A program made the position numbers and the translations under genes. Source: Deltaproteobacteria bacterium (GTDB taxonomy: Bacteria; Desulfobacterota; WTBG01; CAIYCZ01; CAIRTM01). Taken from it: a DNA stretch of 62,769 bases. Under the pieces are notes generated by a model. That model was not told the DNA's origin. It searched no databases and saw only the letters and a program-made list of their open reading frames with translations. Shown here piece after piece: positions 25,476 to 34,146 of the stretch (positions are counted from its first letter, which is position 1; each line of letters begins with the position of its first letter). The stretch covers positions 1-62,769 of the forward strand of contig JAJRXD010000076.1 in NCBI GenBank assembly GCA_024276465.1. The letters are read 5' to 3'.

Positions 25476-26876
25476 ATGAAAAAGAAAAATTTTATACGCA
25501 CATTTTTTTTAGTGTGCACAACAATCATCTCGATTTCAGCAATCAGTATATCCCATGCTGCTGAAAAAGTAATAAGCAGTTATTCGCCTGTGGTTATCAC
25601 AAAACCCTTTTCTGAGACAATGTCTGAGATGAAGTCCAGGAAACCCGGGGTTATGAAAAGGCAGATGAAACTGCTTAATGAGCGATACGACTTGAGTAAT
25701 AAACCTGCAAAAGATGTTAAGATGTCGAGGGGCAAGCCTGTTCAGCAAGGTGTGAGGGCAAGGCTGCCAGAAGGCATGGCATGGCAGAAGCTTGCCAGCA
25801 TGACACCAGAGGAAATTCAGAAAAAAGGTCTGTTTCCAAAGGGTTTTATGCCGCTGCCACATCCCAACCATCCTGAAGGGGGCATGGTATTCCCTGAGTT
25901 TCATATTAAGGAGATAAAAAAGCAGACCGGACGTGATTTAACCCGTTTTGATCTTGACTATGATCTGCCCGACCATTTTCTGCCTGAATATCCCCCCCCC
26001 ATCTATCTGACAACGCGGCCTGATCTTGGCGATGTTTCCCAGGGGAAAGTTATTACAACTGATAACTATTTTGAGCTTTTTAACGGTATTCTGAATCCCA
26101 AACAACTTGAAGGGCTTCGACTTCTGGTTACACCGTTTCCCCAGCAACAGTTTAATACAACCGAAGATCGACGCTCGGAAAAGCCCAGCCTTGGGGTTAC
26201 CTGTTTTGACTGTCATGTGAATGGACATTCAAACGGTGCTACCCATCTTGTAGGCGATATCCGCCCACAGGAATTCAGGCATCGTCTTGATGTGCCAAGC
26301 CTCAGGGGTGTCAATATCCAGAGGCTTTTCGGTTCTCAGCGCGGGATGAAAACAATTGAAGATTTTACTGAATTTGAACAGCGCGCAGCTTATTTTGACG
26401 GGGATCCGGTTATTGCCACCAAAAAAGGGGTAAATATTCTGGAGCGTGGCAGTCAGGCTCATTTTATGGGTGAGGTACAGAATATCCTTGATTTTCCACC
26501 TGCACCAAAACTTAACATTTATGGAAAACTGGACCCTGGAAAGGCTACTGAAACATAAAAGCTTGGTGAAGTACTCTTTAATGGCAAAGCAAAGTGCGCG
26601 GTCTGTCACCCGGCACCTTATTATACTGATAACCTGATGCATAATTTGAAAACCGAGCGCTTTTACAAGCCCCAAATGATTAACGGAAGAATGGCATCAG
26701 CAGATGGACCTATCAAAACATTTCCGCTGCGCGGCATAAAAGATTCTCCACCTTATCTGCACGACGGCCGGCTGCTGACACTTGAGGATACTGTTGAGTT
26801 TTTTAATTTAATACAGGGGATAAAGCTTACTGAAGATGAAAAAAAAGCTTTGGTTGCCTTTATGAGAATACTTTAA
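25476..26876 (+). pseudogene. Dihaem cytochrome c peroxidase-like gene with in-frame TAA
   Basis: Reading from ATG 25476 (GGAAG seven bases upstream) gives a signal peptide and a long protein often annotated as a dihaem CCP/MauG-like or cytochrome B6 family protein. The first haem motif is CFDCH near residue 247. A TAA at 26556-26558 stops the frame, and the same frame continues at once with LGEVLFNGKAKCAVCHPAPYY, which holds the second haem motif CAVCH. It then runs to a stop at 26876. The two parts together make one family-length protein. Either a nonsense mutation, an assembly error or read-through explains this. Without the second haem the upstream product is unlikely to be active. Confidence 0.8.
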
Positions 26877-26906
26877 ACATGAAAACCGGGGTTGTAACTT
26901 TACAGG

Positions 26907-26959
26907 AGCAGGAGCTGCTTCAGCTGCTGTAATTTCGCGGTCAGAGGCCAGCTCCTGCT
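26907..26959. repeat. 11-bp inverted repeat (hairpin) between convergent genes
   Basis: AGCAGGAGCTG at 26907-26917 pairs with CAGCTCCTGCT at 26949-26959, with 31 bases between. There is no T-run, so it may be a weak terminator or a REP-like remnant. Confidence 0.45.
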
Positions 26960-26996
26960 GCGTTTTGGTCCAGGTTTTGCTGAGAAGTCTGTCCGC

Positions 26997-27986
26997 TCAT
27001 TTGAAATTGATGTCTGTTCCCATGCTGTCTGCATTGCTCAGGGGGCAGGTTTTGCAGAGCTGGAACTGTTTTAGCAGCCCCTGCTTTTTCTTTTTTGTGA
27101 CATGATCAGAAAAAAGCGTATTAATGAAACCGGATTTTGTGATGTTTGGCAGGTCAATGCAGTTTTCATAATCAATACAGCACAAACCCAGGTCTCCGTT
27201 CCAGTAAACTACTGTTTGAAAAACCGGTGTGCGGCACAGGGTTTTTCTTATGCTGGTTGTTTTTCTTCTGAATGATTTTTCTGAAGGAAGCAGGTAGGCA
27301 TGCTTTGTTTTTGCCACCTGTGAACCGAATTCGCCCATGTGCAGTGATTTCAGGTTAATGCTGTCAGCCCCAATGTCCTGTGCCCAGAGTGTAATCTGTT
27401 CGGTTTCCTTTTCTGAAAAGGAGGTAAGAAGTGTCTGGATGGAGCAGAATGGGGTTTCAGAGTCAAGCTTTTTTTTAACTGCAATAAAGTTTTCAATATT
27501 TTCTTTTACCTTTTCAAAATCAGAACCAACCCGGTATGCCTCATGGGACTGGCGTGTTATTCCATCAATGCACAAATGAATTTTATTCAGCCCTGCATTT
27601 ATCAGTTCTCCGGACAGTTGTTTTGTCAGCATTGTTGCATTTGTGCTTATGAATGTTCTGTGCCCTCTGTTTGCAGCATAGTTGACAAACTCTGCAATAT
27701 CCTTGTGCAGCAGGGGCTCGCCGGCAAAGTTCATGGAAATGCGGGGTTTCATGTTAAATGGTTTGAGCTCGTCGATAATAGATTTAAAAAGGCTTATTTC
27801 CATAAACCCTTTTTTTCTTTTCATGAAAGAGTGGGTGGGACAAACAGGACACCGCAGGTTACAGGCATTGGTGGTTTCAACAACCAGGTCTTTCGGGATA
27901 TTTTTAAGCATTTTACGGGGATAAAGCCTTGCTCCCAGGGTTGCCATATCCCATATAATTTGCAGCTGCTTAAGATTCATCAGCAT
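26997..27986 (-). CDS. Radical SAM/SPASM protein
   Basis: The 329-residue product has the radical SAM cluster motif CNLRCPVC near 41-48 with the ETTNACN lead-in. The C-terminal SPASM-like cysteines include the GLCCIDYENC and CKTCPLS segments. Such proteins act as AdoMet-dependent enzymes on peptides, sugars or other small substrates. It overlaps the upstream membrane glycosyltransferase-like gene by 17 bases. It lies with GT2 and GT39-type genes, so modification of a cell-surface glycan is a reasonable guess. No peptide precursor was seen. Confidence 0.82.
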   Translation of the reverse strand: MLMNLKQLQIIWDMATLGARLYPRKMLKNIPKDLVVETTNACNLRCPVCPTHSFMKRKKGFMEISLFKSIIDELKPFNMKPRISMNFAGEPLLHKDIAEFVNYAANRGHRTFISTNATMLTKQLSGELINAGLNKIHLCIDGITRQSHEAYRVGSDFEKVKENIENFIAVKKKLDSETPFCSIQTLLTSFSEKETEQITLWAQDIGADSINLKSLHMGEFGSQVAKTKHAYLLPSEKSFRRKTTSIRKTLCRTPVFQTVVYWNGDLGLCCIDYENCIDLPNITKSGFINTLFSDHVTKKKKQGLLKQFQLCKTCPLSNADSMGTDINFK

Positions 27987-29553
27987 AGGAATAAAAAGTT
28001 GTATTGCCTATTGAGGTAACTTTAAAATATTTCTTCCTGATCCAGTTCCGCACATTTTGCATTGTTTGAAAATCAGTAAGGAATTTTTTTTCAACACTGC
28101 GCCGTTGTGAAGAAAGGTCTGGTGATTCGTCAAGGGGGCTGAAACGTCCATTGTGAGTATCCACTATTAAGGAAGGTGGATTTTTTTGAAGGGAACTTAA
28201 AAATTCATTGACTTTTTCAGGCGATGAATAGCCATTCATAATAAGTGGATATAGATAAACATACCGGGTAGGGGACCTGCGCCCGGCTAAAAAATTCAGT
28301 GTGGCAGAAGCACCATAGACAAGAACACTGTCCCCATGTTCAGTATGCTGTTTAATGTAGTTAACAATTTTGTCCTGGTATGATTTTTCTGATTGTTCCT
28401 GCAGTAAATGAAACAGATGCTTTCCAGCCAAAACAGATGGGATAAGGAGCAAAACCACTATCAGGGCTGATGATATCAGGGGAGAATTTTTTTTGTTTAA
28501 AAGTGCATGGGCTACTGTTTCCAGGGTTATTCCGATAAGGATTGTGCTGATGGCTATTAATGCAATTACATAATGTGCCCAGTGATAAAGTGACAGCATG
28601 TTTAAGAGCATTTCCGTGGCAAATGCAAAAATAATAACTGTAGAGACAGCAGCGCGGCCTTTTTCTGAAAACTTTTTCAGAATTCCGGGAAGAGGGTGGC
28701 AGCTGCCGCTGATTACAATTGTGAACAGTGCAGCAATACCAATGAGAGCAATGGGAACTACCCCTATCTCAGTCATGAAGGAAAAAAGTGCTGCGCACGC
28801 CTTAACCCTGTCAAACAAAGAAACGCTGCTGAGTGACAGATTGTAAACAATCAACTGGTCAAATGCGTCAGCAATGGCAGCCTTTGAAAAAAGAAACAGC
28901 AGAATCGGACAAAACAGGGTCAAAGCACCTGCAACAACACAGAAGCATGATTTCAGTGCTTTTTTTGTGCGGGTTCTTATATCAATCATAAAAATACCTG
29001 CAGACAAAACAATTGGCAGTCCAATCAGGTTGGGTCGCAGCAGGCCGCACCATGAAAGGCTGAACCCGATGATCAGGCAGTATCTGTACAGGCCTGTATC
29101 AAGATACCTGAAAAATGCAAAAAGACACATGGCCTGGCCGAAAAAAGCAAAGTTTTCTTCAAAGTTGCCAAAGGTGTGCAGCTGGAAATATGCTGTCAAG
29201 GCTATTAAAACCGCAGTAAGTGAAAACCTGCAGAAAACATGGTTGGCAAGGACAATATAGAGAAGATAAAAAGCAATGCTGCAAAGTATTATTTCCACTA
29301 AAACAGTACCATAGGCAGACTGCGGGGTCAGCCATACCCCGAGGGCATTGATAAGGTAAAGGAGGGGGCCCTTGTGATCCCACACATCCCTGTAAGGGGC
29401 ATTGCCGGAGAGTATCTCGCTGCCGGTATAAAGAAACACCCCGCTGTCGCGGTTAACAGGACTATACAGAAACGCAGTATGGTAAAGTATTGCAGTTAAT
29501 GAAAAAATAATTACAAATGACAGTATTGGTTTGTGCTTGTTAATGGATTGCAC
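27970..29553 (-). CDS. GT39/ArnT-like polytopic glycosyltransferase
   Basis: A 527-residue membrane protein with about a dozen hydrophobic segments. It has the early acidic motif VNRDSGVFLYTG near 33-44 in the first periplasmic loop and DVWDHKGPLLYL, both typical of the dolichyl-phosphate-mannose/ArnT (PMT_2) family. These enzymes transfer sugars from polyprenyl-phosphate donors to lipids or proteins outside the cytoplasm. It overlaps the GT2 gene upstream and the radical SAM gene downstream. The acceptor and sugar are unknown. Confidence 0.8.
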   Translation of the reverse strand: MQSINKHKPILSFVIIFSLTAILYHTAFLYSPVNRDSGVFLYTGSEILSGNAPYRDVWDHKGPLLYLINALGVWLTPQSAYGTVLVEIILCSIAFYLLYIVLANHVFCRFSLTAVLIALTAYFQLHTFGNFEENFAFFGQAMCLFAFFRYLDTGLYRYCLIIGFSLSWCGLLRPNLIGLPIVLSAGIFMIDIRTRTKKALKSCFCVVAGALTLFCPILLFLFSKAAIADAFDQLIVYNLSLSSVSLFDRVKACAALFSFMTEIGVVPIALIGIAALFTIVISGSCHPLPGILKKFSEKGRAAVSTVIIFAFATEMLLNMLSLYHWAHYVIALIAISTILIGITLETVAHALLNKKNSPLISSALIVVLLLIPSVLAGKHLFHLLQEQSEKSYQDKIVNYIKQHTEHGDSVLVYGASATLNFLAGRRSPTRYVYLYPLIMNGYSSPEKVNEFLSSLQKNPPSLIVDTHNGRFSPLDESPDLSSQRRSVEKKFLTDFQTMQNVRNWIRKKYFKVTSIGNTTFYSYADES

Positions 29554-30261
29554 CCGGGAACCTGTTAAGAGATTTTTTAAGTTCTTTGATAATGTTTATA
29601 ACCTTTGGCATTCGTTTTTTAATGGAAACACTGGTTGATCTCTGTTCTTCAATGTGTATGGGCATTTCAATAACCCTGTATCCAAGGCAGTGTGCAAGAA
29701 GTACAAGTTCTGTCTGAAAAACCTCTTCATCTGTAATTGACAGGCGACATAATTTTTTTGCAATATCTGTCCGGATTGTTTTCAGGCCATGGGTGTCGGT
29801 TCCGGGAAAATTGAAAAATAATTTTAAATAAGTATTGAACAAAAGGGTCAGCAAACGCCTTTTAAAAGGCCTGCGGTCAACGGATTCGGGATGGCGCTTG
29901 GAGGCAACTACAAAATCAGCCTTTGACCCTTCAACTGCAGACAGAGAATTTGATAAAAATTCAACATTCATGGCATCACATTCAAGAATAGAGACCATAT
30001 CAGCCTGAGCAGCAAGCAGGCCTTTTTTAACAGCTTCTCCGTAGGATGGCAGGGCAGCATGAGAAGCTTTTATTATGTCAGGAAATTTTTGTTCAAGGTT
30101 TTTACATACATCAAAAGTGTTGTCTGTGCTCCCGTTTTCCATGAGCATGATTTCAGTAATTTTTTTTTCAGCGGACCCATGTTGTTAAGAAATTCAAGGA
30201 CAAAACCTCCAATGTCCTTAGCCTCATTGTGTACTGGGATGACTACAGTGCATTTAGCCAA
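29540..30261 (-). pseudogene. GT2 glycosyltransferase with frameshift at an A9 tract
   Basis: TTG 30261 (GGAG eight bases upstream) starts MAKCTVVIPVHNEAKDIGGF, the beginning of a GT2 family enzyme. At a run of nine A (minus strand, 30160-30168) the reading frame breaks. Another frame then carries on with ITEIMLMENGSTDNTFDV and runs to 29540 through ILECDAMNV and a C-terminal DEEVFQTEL segment. One added A would restore a single frame of about 240 residues, a DPM1/ArnC-like GT2 size. It is phase variation, transcriptional slippage or a sequencing error. Partner of the GT39-type gene. Confidence 0.75.
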
Positions 30262-30401
30262 TTGTTTTACTCCGGGCTGTATTGCCTCAATAAATTATTG
30301 CTTAGGTGTTATATTTTCATTATATTAGAATGTCTTCTGCCGGACAAATAATATTTTACTATATCTTAACAGCTAAAAGCCGTAAAGGATTCATTGAAAG
30401 T

Positions 30402-31406
30402 ATGTCTCTTGGATCAAAAAAGGATTATATATATCCGGGAAATCTGAAATTATCGAAGCTGGTCAACCTGCTCAAAAGTTTTCTTTCCGGCAGATCCGGC
30501 AGGATTGTTTATTATCCCAGAAGGTACAGAATTGAACCCACCACCATCTGCAATCTGAAATGTCCTTACTGTATCCACGGCAGTTATGACGAGAATGTAC
30601 ATCTGAAAAATGAGCATATGGGTTTTAAAGAGTTTAAAGCTATCCTTGAGAAAATAAAAAACTATGCACTTTTAATAGGATTTTATAATTTTGGCGAGCC
30701 TTTTTTACACAGCCAGACCCCTGAAATGATAGCCTGGGCAGCAAAACACGGCATAAGGTCTCGTATATCCTCAAACATGAGCATTAAAATGAGCGATGAT
30801 TATGCCAGGCGATTGGTGGAATCAGGGCTTTACAGGCTGACCTGTTCTATTGACGGGCACACACAGGATGTATATGAGAAATACAGGGCAGGTGGAAAAT
30901 TAGAGTATATTCTGGAAAGTGTTGAAAAAATAAAATATTACAGAAACAGATTAAAGACAAAATACCCGCTTCTGATCTTTAGAATGTTAGTGTTTGAGTG
31001 GAATCATGCTTTTGTCAGTGAGACAGAACAGTTAGCCCGTGAGTACAAATTCGATGAGTTTTATGCTGATTCTGGAAGTTACATGCTTAATGGCAAAACC
31101 GTGATATGGGATATCAAACACAAGGAATGGAAAGAAAAGTCTCCTAAAATAGTGGATTATATTCCCGGCAAATCGAGTACCCCATGCCAGTGGCTGTTTA
31201 CAGGTATGGTAATAAATTCCAACGGCATGGTTATGCCCTGCTGTTTTTCAAACACAAAACAGGCAGAACATATGTCCCTTATCGATTGCAGTCTGGATGA
31301 AGTATGGAATTCCGAACAGTACATCAACAGCAGGCTGTATACACTTGGCATGAGTGATGACAGGAGCAGTGTCCTGGGTGTCTGTAAACATTGCAGGCTT
31401 CTATAA
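30402..31406 (+). CDS. Radical SAM/SPASM protein
   Basis: The radical SAM motif CNLKCPYC is present with lead-in EPTTICN. A C-terminal SPASM-like region follows with NSNGMVMPCCFS and a CKHC ending, for two more clusters. The start is uncertain: an open frame extends to 30306, but Met at 30402 (MSLGSKKDYIYPG) gives the usual length of about 334 residues, with AAAGGA upstream. Its 3' end overlaps the convergent radical SAM gene by six bases. Its role may parallel that of the radical SAM gene at 26997; a sugar- or peptide-modifying task is inference. Confidence 0.8.
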   Translation: MSLGSKKDYIYPGNLKLSKLVNLLKSFLSGRSGRIVYYPRRYRIEPTTICNLKCPYCIHGSYDENVHLKNEHMGFKEFKAILEKIKNYALLIGFYNFGEPFLHSQTPEMIAWAAKHGIRSRISSNMSIKMSDDYARRLVESGLYRLTCSIDGHTQDVYEKYRAGGKLEYILESVEKIKYYRNRLKTKYPLLIFRMLVFEWNHAFVSETEQLAREYKFDEFYADSGSYMLNGKTVIWDIKHKEWKEKSPKIVDYIPGKSSTPCQWLFTGMVINSNGMVMPCCFSNTKQAEHMSLIDCSLDEVWNSEQYINSRLYTLGMSDDRSSVLGVCKHCRLL

Positions 31407-32585
31407 AGCAAGAGACCCGGGTTGTTTCCAGACGCCCGGGATCGGGTGTCCGCATTCAGAACATTTCCCTTCCCTGATTTTATTCTCTACGATTGAATAG
31501 CCTATTCTCCTTATAACAACCCTGCTGCATCCCGGGCAGTAGGTACTTTCTGCCGGATGCCCCGGAATATTGCCAAGGTAAACATAATGCAGCCCGGCAT
31601 TTGCTGCAATTGCGAGGCAGGTTTCAAGTGTTTTCAAAGGTGTGGGGGGGAGGTTCCTGATTTTGTACATTGGGTGAAAACGGGAAAAATGCAGGGGCAC
31701 GTCTTTTCCTAAATTTTCAGCTATCCATCTGCACATATTCTTTATTTCAGCAGGGCTGTCGTTAAGGGTTGGAATAATTAAAACAACTATCTCAAACCAT
31801 ATCCCGGTTCTTTTGAGAACCCTCAAGGTATTCAGTACAGGTTCAAGCTCTCCGCTGCATTGATCTTTGTAAAATTTATCAGTGAAACCCTTCAGGTCAA
31901 TTTTAACAGCAGTCAGATATTTGCATAATTCGGCAAGGGGCTTTTCGTTTATGAAACCGTTTGAAATCATAATACTGCCTACTCCCTTTAGCCTTCCCAT
32001 TTTGGCACAGTCAAACATGTATCCATAAAAAACAACGGGTTCAGAATATGTGTAAGCAATTGTGGGAGCATTTTTTTCAATACTCATCCGGATAATCTTT
32101 TCAGGCGGGGTGAAGCTGCTTTGAATCTGTTCAGGCCGGTACTGTGCAATCCTCCAGTTCTGGCAGAACCGGCATTCAAAATTGCATCCGGCTGTTGCAA
32201 TAGAAAATGCCATTGTAGAAGGCAGGTAGTGAAAAAGAGGTTTTTTTTCTACAGGGTCCACATGAATAGCACATGGACGGGAATGAACCAGGCTGTAGTA
32301 GGTGCCCCCCCTGTTTTCCTTGTTGCCGCAGTAACCTCTTTCAAGGTCGGATATGCGGCATTTTTTTGGACATATGCCACATTCTATTTTCAGGCCCTCA
32401 AGTTTTTTGTAGTACATCACTTCCTTGACAGAGCCATGCTCAGGAGGATTCGAAGCATGAGCAATGGAAGGCCTCAGCATTTTTTTTAAAGCAGAGCAAA
32501 GACCTGAAGTTCCTGTTAAACAGATGGAACATGAAGCAGCTCTGACAAAATCCCTTCGGGTTATGTCAGGTGGTTGGTGGTTCAT
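31401..32585 (-). CDS. AmmeMemoRadiSam-type radical SAM enzyme with Tat signal
   Basis: A 394-residue protein starting with a twin-arginine motif (TRRDFVRAAS, about 9-18), followed by a short hydrophobic stretch. The rest matches the AmmeMemoRadiSam radical SAM family. It has an N-terminal CGICPKKCRI...GYCG region, KKPLFHYLPST, and the radical SAM motif CNFECRFCQNW near 147. A C-terminal zinc ribbon (CPGC, CSEC) closes it. Relatives are usually cytoplasmic, so a Tat signal is unusual. A DUF362 protein that also has a Tat motif lies just upstream. Function unknown. Confidence 0.85.
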   Translation of the reverse strand: MNHQPPDITRRDFVRAASCSICLTGTSGLCSALKKMLRPSIAHASNPPEHGSVKEVMYYKKLEGLKIECGICPKKCRISDLERGYCGNKENRGGTYYSLVHSRPCAIHVDPVEKKPLFHYLPSTMAFSIATAGCNFECRFCQNWRIAQYRPEQIQSSFTPPEKIIRMSIEKNAPTIAYTYSEPVVFYGYMFDCAKMGRLKGVGSIMISNGFINEKPLAELCKYLTAVKIDLKGFTDKFYKDQCSGELEPVLNTLRVLKRTGIWFEIVVLIIPTLNDSPAEIKNMCRWIAENLGKDVPLHFSRFHPMYKIRNLPPTPLKTLETCLAIAANAGLHYVYLGNIPGHPAESTYCPGCSRVVIRRIGYSIVENKIREGKCSECGHPIPGVWKQPGSLAL

Positions 32586-32643
32586 AAATATTTCTCAGCA
32601 AACAGCAGTTATTGTTTTGCAGCATCACTGGTATCTGTTTGAT

Positions 32644-33648
32644 TTACAGTTCAAGTACCTCTATTTTATTCAGATTACCTGTTCCAAGCTTTCTTTTTGC
32701 AGCACTTTGTATGTGTATTGGTTCACGGCCTGCTTCTTTCAATGTAGGAAGCCCATTCTGCTTTCGCTTCTGCTCAATTACCCTGGAACCCACAAGGTCA
32801 ACTGCAACCGGATCACGGCCCAGAATAAGTCCGCTGTATGGCCATGCCCACTGCGATTTGAAGGCTGGCCCGCCATTGTACTGGCCGGTTATAGCGTCAA
32901 TTATCACCAGACGAAGTTTGTTTTTTATGAATGGATGACAGTTGAGATCAGCAATAAAAGGATCACATCCATTATCATGATATTTGTTGGGGTTGTGAAT
33001 AACTCCATAAAAGTTTTTCAGGCTGAGCGACACACCGGAAAGGTCATGGTCTTTTAGCACGGGAATGCTTATGATGGCATCACAGTTTTGTGTAAGTATG
33101 CGGCTGAAACAGGTTCCAATTGTGCCAGAAAACTCAGGCGTCAGTTCATAATCACTGTCCGTACCGAAACAATTAACAGAACTGCTGTTTTTTTGAATTT
33201 TATAGCCGGCCCTTTTCAGTTCGTTTGTCAGCCTGTCAAATATTATTATATTATCAGGTCGTATGCCAATATTTGTCAAGTGTTTTGCAACACCATATGC
33301 AAGCTCCGGGTGGGTACAGATTTTCCTGCCTCCAAGGCTGTTTATTTTTATTCCGATCCTTTCATTTAATTTAAAAAGACTTCTCCACGCATCTTCAGGG
33401 GTTTTGCAGCCGGTAAGAAGGCATATTCCGTCACTCAACATTGAATTAACAATTTCAGGAGAAACAATGGTTGGAGAACTGAAAACCCCGGGTCTTTTTG
33501 TAATTACCACTCTGTTGCCTGTTTCTTTTGCAAATACTGTTTTGTCAGCAATTGAAAAAATTGATGGCAAAGGGGGTATTGCAGATGTAAGGCTGGCAAT
33601 ATATTTTAGAAAATCTCTTCTTTTAAAAATCATTTTGTAATGTACCAT
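32644..33648 (-). CDS. DUF362-family protein with Tat signal
   Basis: The 334-residue product begins with a Tat-type motif FKRRDFLKYIAS (about residues 8-19). A DUF362-like body follows with a GIKINSLGG loop, KDHDLSGVSLSLKNFYGVI near 205-225 and GRDPVAVDLVG. DUF362 proteins are often linked to FeS or unknown redox roles. The first ATG at 33648 and a second at 33633 are both possible. The gene is 59 bases upstream of the radical SAM Tat gene and on the same strand, so the two are probably co-transcribed and exported together. Confidence 0.82.
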   Translation of the reverse strand: MVHYKMIFKRRDFLKYIASLTSAIPPLPSIFSIADKTVFAKETGNRVVITKRPGVFSSPTIVSPEIVNSMLSDGICLLTGCKTPEDAWRSLFKLNERIGIKINSLGGRKICTHPELAYGVAKHLTNIGIRPDNIIIFDRLTNELKRAGYKIQKNSSSVNCFGTDSDYELTPEFSGTIGTCFSRILTQNCDAIISIPVLKDHDLSGVSLSLKNFYGVIHNPNKYHDNGCDPFIADLNCHPFIKNKLRLVIIDAITGQYNGGPAFKSQWAWPYSGLILGRDPVAVDLVGSRVIEQKRKQNGLPTLKEAGREPIHIQSAAKRKLGTGNLNKIEVLEL

Positions 33649-33756
33649 GGATAAAGGTAATCAGAGATAAACAGATCATTGCAAATTATTATATATTATG
33701 CTATATAACAAATAAGGTATAAGTAAAGATTTTTTTCATATTGACCATTATAAAAT

Positions 33757-34137
33757 ATGAGCATTTCTATATCTTCTGACATTGGGGTTAAACCCACCGG
33801 AATTTCACAGGCCAAACTGGTAAGCTGGAGAAGCAAAAACGGAAGCACTGTCGGCGTTAAAATCAACAGTGAAACAGGGAATTCATCTGATGTTGATGCT
33901 TATGTCAGCAGGAATTTTTCCCCCAGCACACAGAAACTGGCTTTTGGATCAGATATTATCAGAATGTCGGCAAACTCAAGCAGCCCGTCTCAAATCAAAA
34001 GTAACGGGACTGCATATTCAGGTGATTTAGAGAGAGATGTCCTGGCACCGAAAACCTCAGAAAAACAGAGATCCTTCCTGAAAAGCCAGGTGCTGACTGA
34101 TGGGGGTACAGGTAAGAACATTGACATTTCAGTGTAA
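33757..34137 (+). CDS. Small Ser-rich hypothetical protein
   Basis: I do not recognise this 126-residue protein. It is rich in Ser, Asn and Lys, has no signal peptide, no membrane segment and no cysteine. It starts MSISISSDIGVKPTGIS and ends IDISV. It lies between the divergent DUF362 gene and the convergent outer-membrane barrel gene, ending nine bases from the end of the latter. The codon use does not look odd by eye. It could be secreted by a non-classical route, but nothing in the sequence shows that. Confidence 0.45.
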   Translation: MSISISSDIGVKPTGISQAKLVSWRSKNGSTVGVKINSETGNSSDVDAYVSRNFSPSTQKLAFGSDIIRMSANSSSPSQIKSNGTAYSGDLERDVLAPKTSEKQRSFLKSQVLTDGGTGKNIDISV

Positions 34138-34146
34138 CAGCTGTCT

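Noticed and set aside
26556-26558. Selenocysteine or pyrrolysine read-through at the in-frame stop
   Set aside because: The codon is TAA, which is not used for either amino acid.
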